Assembly: GCA_040003205.1 (NCBI GenBank)
Contig: JBDUDA010000145.1
Location: forward strand, 1-7,746
Source: JALYIM01 sp040003205
Lineage (GTDB): Bacteria; Acidobacteriota; Terriglobia; Terriglobales; Acidobacteriaceae
DNA: 7,746 nt
Direction of reading: 5' to 3'
Numbering within the stretch: the stretch's first letter is position 1; each line of letters begins with the position of its first letter. Below, piece by piece: positions 6,401-7,746 of this stretch. The translations under genes and the position numbers were made by a program. The notes under the pieces were generated by a model that saw only the letters and a list, made by a program, of their open reading frames with translations, did no database searches and was not told the DNA's origin.

Positions 6401-7489
6401 CGCCGCGAGCAGCCAATTGCTAATGTCTGCCGTACCCGTCACGGAGCCGCTCAAAGCACGACCCGTAATCGCCGAGACAATAATCTTTTTGGGCGCAATT
6501 GAAAAATCCGCAGCTGCCGTCGCCTGATGAATAATGATTGGGTCAGTGTTCCAGTCAAGGCCTTTGACTTGCATTTTCCCGACCGAAAAAAAGCTTCGGG
6601 CAGCCCAGGTGCCGTGGCCTTTGGCTTCGAGTGTGCCCTTTGCGGTCTGCGGATGGTGCGTGACCGCGCTGGCTTCCGCCAGATCGAGCGTCGCATTGTA
6701 AGTTGCGGCGATTTTCGGATTCAGAAAATCTAAAACTTTCCCGTTGGCCTCGATATGAGATCGCCCCGAGGTCGCCTTGAAAGAGCTGATCTCAAGTTCA
6801 TTGGGTGATAACACAAAATGCGCTTCCGCCATCCAGGCAATAGGCCGTAAATCCCGAAAGCCAGTATTTATCTTTCCCAAGAGCAGCTTGCCTTCATAAT
6901 TTTCGTGCCGCAATGAATAGGACAGGTCGGCAGAGACATCGTGAGCTACAAAGTCGAGTGGAATTCTCTGGTCGTACAAGAGAACTTCTCCGTGGCGGAC
7001 GTCAAGTCGGGCTATCGAGAGTGCGAAAAGCCGCTCTACTGGATTTCTACTCGAGGAAGAATCGATGGATGCTCGCTGCGGCTGGTTGGTGCTCCCGTCG
7101 GTTGAGAAAATAAGGTGAAGAACTGGATGATCGAGAACCACAGACCGAAATCCCAGTTCCGCTCCCAGCACGGAAATAACCTTGATATGCGCGGTGAGGT
7201 GGTCAACGTGAGCAAAAGGAATCTCGCCGCTGGCTTCGCTTCCGTGCACAGTCAGATCGCGAATCTCAACTTCAAACTGAAAGGGCTGAGTGTGGAAACT
7301 TCCTACCTCAACATGTCCGCCGGTGACGCGCTCGATCTCGGCAATAAGGCGGCGCCGGACCATGCGCTGGAAGGAATCCGTGGTCGTGTACCAGAACAGC
7401 GACCCCAGCAAAAGAATGCCGGCAGCAACAGTGGCGAAGACGTATTTCCCGATTTTCCTTCGGCTCGGCGGCGCGCCGGACTCGCTCAT
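3449..7489 (-). CDS. tamB: TamB/AsmA-like translocation and assembly module protein (DUF490)
   Basis: This very large inner-membrane-anchored periplasmic protein (1346 residues; E. coli TamB 1259) belongs to the bridge-like family linked to outer-membrane protein assembly and lipid transport between membranes. A single N-terminal membrane anchor is at about residues 15-34 (KYVFATVAAGILLLGSLFWY), followed by an AsmA-like opening RRRLIAEIERVTGGHVEVGS. The long middle is rich in alternating beta-strand sequence, such as LELETALDVSPITDA and VNGEGSYNFDSRVF, as expected of a beta-taco groove. The C-terminal TamB domain (about 960-1346) shows GGGTVAFSGQAT, RGTAGKPVLLGRADVIEGEAYFNG split over adjacent strands, LPTADIIALLAFGQ (about 1203-1216), AILTEALNATINNRVQRLFG and a final TITYSTN and SVRVRQRKK. 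ATG at 7489 overlaps the upstream stop by 4 bp (ATGA), with a weak AGGTG seven bases away, so translation is probably coupled. A TamA/BamA partner is not in the window. Confidence 0.93.
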   Translation of the reverse strand: MSESGAPPSRRKIGKYVFATVAAGILLLGSLFWYTTTDSFQRMVRRRLIAEIERVTGGHVEVGSFHTQPFQFEVEIRDLTVHGSEASGEIPFAHVDHLTAHIKVISVLGAELGFRSVVLDHPVLHLIFSTDGSTNQPQRASIDSSSSRNPVERLFALSIARLDVRHGEVLLYDQRIPLDFVAHDVSADLSYSLRHENYEGKLLLGKINTGFRDLRPIAWMAEAHFVLSPNELEISSFKATSGRSHIEANGKVLDFLNPKIAATYNATLDLAEASAVTHHPQTAKGTLEAKGHGTWAARSFFSVGKMQVKGLDWNTDPIIIHQATAAADFSIAPKKIIVSAITGRALSGSVTGTADISNWLLAADSKGRLATKGDQQIAGLRLNVKDMSVAESLAAIFPQEKYLDSFHLAGLVSGTFGAKWTGSPDKLELETALDVSPITDASSGHLPVTGHVNAGYLATTKQWRLFNVVANTHASQVRAAGSVSSRSSLTLMASTSDLNEWQPVLQAFGSREKIPAILHGRASFNGSAAGKTSDLVLTGKLQAQDFETLSLPRRIAGVTGPSERRLHWGSLALDLEFSQHRFVAHHGIIRQGVTSIGFELDTSLRHGAIADDRAFAAEVDLQRGDVAEMLRLAGYSYPLSGTADVQMKASGTWRAPSGNGRVHLTNAMFRGENIDTFDSGFTLDAGQLFIRDIDLKQGSASVNGEGSYNFDSRVFHFNLTGSNFDVHRIAAKERMQIEGRMDFVTQLSGTLQEPAIDGSMKFRNLFFDHERAGDFIVNASTQGTNLHVAGRSKFERAELALDGDINLRDTWPGAVAAHFSNLDVDSILRLYVNRGITGHSVIAGDVRLDGPFLRPRELIARGNLNEVNAELDNVKIRNQGPLRFAVSSESLKVEQFHFVGEGTDLFGSGTVQLAGQRALDFRAQGKVNLQLIESFNSNFTSSGVISVDLIGLGTVSTPAIQGKLHIINGAIAYINWPSAFSDINGSLSFNQNRLQIDDLSAHTGGGTVAFSGQATTYNRQLNFDLTAKGEGVRVRYPPGVSSTADADLHFAGSSSASTLSGDMTITKLGVTPGFDFGAYLARSAQASSLPQTNPVLNRIRMDLHIVTVPELQMQTAALRLSGDADLRLRGTAGKPVLLGRADVIEGEAYFNGTKYRLERGDVTFTSPVSTTPVLDLQAFTHVRDYDITLNLNGEVDKPSVTYRSEPPLPTADIIALLAFGQTTVESAQLQQSGQSAFTQQASSAILTEALNATINNRVQRLFGVSRIKIDPQGLATETTPIHTGPAVTIEQQVKDNLTITYSTNVAQTSQQIIQAEYNVTRNISIVGIRDQNGVVSLSVRVRQRKK

Positions 7490-7746
7490 CGCACCTGACG
7501 TCGGGAAACCATGGCAGAAGGCTCAATATAAATATCGCTGGCCGCATGCAGATTTTCCAGCCATGCCACCAGCAGTTGGTCCATTTTCTTCTGCGTAAGA
7601 AGTTCCTTAATCCTGGGAGTGACATCCGCCAAAGGGACTGGCTGTTTCCCCGATCGCAGAAGTTGCGGCAGCAATTGCTGATTGTAGTAGCTGGCAATGC
7701 TCTGGGAATCGACATTTACCGCGGGCCGAAGATGAGCATCGATCAG
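7486..7746 (-). CDS. SurA-like periplasmic chaperone/peptidyl-prolyl isomerase, C-terminal tail
   Basis: The frame is open to the right edge and gives 86 codons ending in TGA (7488-7486), so only the C-terminus is present. It reads HLRPAVNVDSQSIASYY at the start, then PLADVTPRIKELLTQ, KKMDQLLVAWLENLHAASDI and a short basic end, SRRQVR. This charged helix followed by a WL..L..AS.I.I ending matches the C-terminal helix of SurA_N-type chaperones and rotamases, where it packs against the N-terminal domain. No prolyl-isomerase catalytic domain is visible in this part. The 4-bp overlap with tamB fits an envelope-biogenesis pairing. The tail is short, so the family call is moderate; another periplasmic protein is possible. 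TTG 7674 is internal and not a start. Confidence 0.55.
   Translation of the reverse strand: MIDAHLRPAVNVDSQSIASYYNQQLLPQLLRSGKQPVPLADVTPRIKELLTQKKMDQLLVAWLENLHAASDIYIEPSAMVSRRQVR

Noticed and set aside
7308..7715. 135-codon minus-strand frame across the SurA-like/tamB junction
   Set aside because: It is a shifted frame overlapping two better supported genes, and its translation is arginine-rich with no family character.

Overview
The window looks like a piece of an Acidobacteriota chromosome, probably a Terriglobia-type soil lineage. I infer this from protein character (a futalosine-pathway menaquinone gene pair, an acidobacterial-style phosphoesterase, a SurA-like/TamB pair) and from a structured intergenic repeat of a kind I recall from such genomes. 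No rRNA or other taxonomic marker is present, so the assignment is an inference.

Layout: positions 1-479 (+ strand) hold the C-terminal part of a PF04185-type phosphoesterase whose reading frame is open to the left edge. Everything else is on the minus strand and reads from right to left as one apparent operon. It begins with the C-terminal tail of a SurA-like periplasmic chaperone/PPIase (7746-7486). Next come a 1346-residue TamB/AsmA-like envelope protein (7489-3449), a protein-L-isoaspartate O-methyltransferase (pcm, 3382-2762), a UbiA-family prenyltransferase of the MqnP type (about 2524-1661) and aminofutalosine synthase MqnE (1631-480). The operon meets the phosphoesterase tail to tail with no base between the two stop codons.

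The first two operon genes act in envelope biogenesis: a periplasmic outer-membrane-protein chaperone, then an inner-membrane-anchored protein bridging to the outer membrane. The last two act in menaquinone synthesis by the futalosine route, with a protein-repair methyltransferase between them. The other mqn genes and a BamA/TamA partner are not in the window.

The only notable non-coding stretch is the roughly 237 bp between pcm and the prenyltransferase. It carries a compact element with several inverted repeats, bounded by two near-identical 17-bp direct repeats. The prenyltransferase frame happens to stay open through it, so the longest reading frame (TTG at 2752, 363 codons) overstates the protein by about 76 residues. 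Other points of interest are a possible CTG start for pcm, a 15-bp tandem duplication in the mqnE N-terminus, and an imperfect 22-bp tandem repeat at the left edge. I see no mobile element, CRISPR array, tRNA or rRNA, and nothing that makes a convincing new multi-gene system.
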